Below, one piece after another: positions 63,513 to 64,000 of a stretch of 64,000 bases of DNA. A program made the translations under genes and the position numbers. The DNA comes from Ewingella sp. CoE-038-23 (GTDB lineage: Bacteria > Pseudomonadota > Gammaproteobacteria > Enterobacterales > Enterobacteriaceae): the NCBI RefSeq assembly GCF_040419245.1, contig NZ_JAZHOH010000001.1, positions 1,984,001 to 2,048,000 on the forward strand, in the 5' to 3' direction. The notes under the pieces were generated by a model that saw only the letters and a list, made by a program, of their open reading frames with translations, was not told where the DNA came from and did no database searches. Every line of letters begins with the position of its first letter. The first letter of the stretch is position 1.

Positions 63513-64000
63513 TAGTCGCCGAACATCTGACCAAACAGTACCCCGGACAGGGCGTCGCCGCGCTACAGGACGTCTCCCTGACCATCAACGGCGGGGCAGT
63601 GTTCGGCATTATTGGCCGCAGCGGCGCGGGGAAAAGCACCCTGATCCGTTGCCTGAATTTACTTGAGCGGCCCGATTCGGGCCGTATTCTTGTGGATGGC
63701 CATGACCTGACTACCCTGAATGACGCCGATCTGCGCCGCCAGCGCCAGCGTATTGGCATGATTTTCCAGAACTTCAATCTGCTGCACGCCCGTAACGTCA
63801 GCGACAACGTGGCGGTGCCGCTGCAAATCGCCGGCGTGGGTCGCGCTGAACGCAAAAAGCGCGTGGCGGAATTGCTCGATTTAGTCGGACTTAGCGACAA
63901 AGCGCAGGCTTTCCCGTCACAGCTCTCCGGCGGTCAGAAGCAGCGCGTGGGCATCGCCCGCGCCTTGGCGGCACGGCCAAACTATTTGTTGTCCGATGAA
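63509..64000 (+). CDS. metN: MetN-type ABC transporter ATP-binding protein, 3' end cut by window
   Basis: The first 164 codons of an ATPase in the D-methionine/methionine importer family. Seen are Walker A (GRSGAGKST, about residues 38-46), the Q-loop ([11 protein letters not shown]), the signature LSGGQKQRV, and the start of Walker B (LLSDE) at the edge. Its ATG overlaps the metQ stop as ATGA. The permease gene is expected just beyond the window. The gene order here, binding protein first, differs from the E. coli metNIQ order. Confidence 0.88.
   Translation, partial: MIVAEHLTKQYPGQGVAALQDVSLTINGGAVFGIIGRSGAGKSTLIRCLNLLERPDSGRILVDGHDLTTLNDADLRRQRQRIGMIFQNFNLLHARNVSDNVAVPLQIAGVGRAERKKRVAELLDLVGLSDKAQAFPSQLSGGQKQRVGIARALAARPNYLLSDE

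Noticed and set aside
1..64000. CRISPR arrays, insertion sequences, tRNA or rRNA genes
   Set aside because: No regularly spaced direct repeats, transposase frames with terminal repeats, or tRNA/rRNA-like sequences were noticed on either strand.

Overview
The window reads as chromosomal DNA of an enterobacterium (order Enterobacterales). The gene order malI / malX-malY-add-ydgJ / ydgK-rsxABCDGE-nth, together with ydgA, manA, fumC, tus, ynfM-ynfL, mlc and ynfK, follows the E. coli terminus region. Differences (hut genes, a dcuC-type gene and a yfeH-type gene placed near ydgJ, no cnu or blr) suggest a relative outside Escherichia, perhaps in the Serratia/Rahnella/Ewingella/Rouxiella group; the genus is an inference. 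The replication-terminus setting is supported by a tus gene with a Ter site in its promoter, three exact matS sequences, and a bias of KOPS octamers on the + strand, all consistent with dif lying to the right of the window.

Layout. 1-3.9 kb: histidine utilisation (hutD end, hutH, hutU). 3.9-7.6 kb: DUF817 membrane protein, fetB-fetA metal exporter, and a Fur-box FAD oxidoreductase. 8.4-18 kb: rnb, ydeP, dacD, a RibD-type reductase with a divergent LysR gene, yjjA, nth. 18-24.3 kb: the rsx electron-transport operon with ydgK. 24.5-33.5 kb: dcuC-type carrier, ydgJ, yfeH, add, and the malXY/malI divergon with two MalI operators. 33.9-44.7 kb: ydgA, manA, fumC, tus, ynfM/ynfL, mlc, ynfK. 44.8-52.9 kb: drug-efflux MFS and a sulfur cluster (sulfonate binding protein, flavin monooxygenase, LysR, thiol dioxygenase, four-domain rhodanese), then yjbD and a GNAT acetyltransferase. 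53-59 kb: an orphan tailspike-like beta-helix protein and a Fur-controlled iron-siderophore set (binding protein, small secreted protein, TonB receptor). 59.7-64 kb: a membrane-anchored unknown, a 3-hydroxyisobutyrate-dehydrogenase-type enzyme, an isopenicillin-N-synthase-type oxygenase, and metQ-metN, cut by the window end.

The least expected content is non-coding. Five gaps (about 7.67, 16.74, 33.54, 38.5 and 59.0 kb) hold eight copies of one modular, hairpin-rich repeat of roughly 280-365 bp. The copies share an invariant core but carry interchangeable hairpin alleles. One stem shows a compensatory A:T to C:G change between copies. Three loci hold two copies head to head, forming large inverted repeats. 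I do not recognise the family as ERIC, REP/BIME or another named element. Two loci also carry a second short CT-rich palindromic repeat.

I saw no tRNA, rRNA, CRISPR array, insertion sequence or prophage block.
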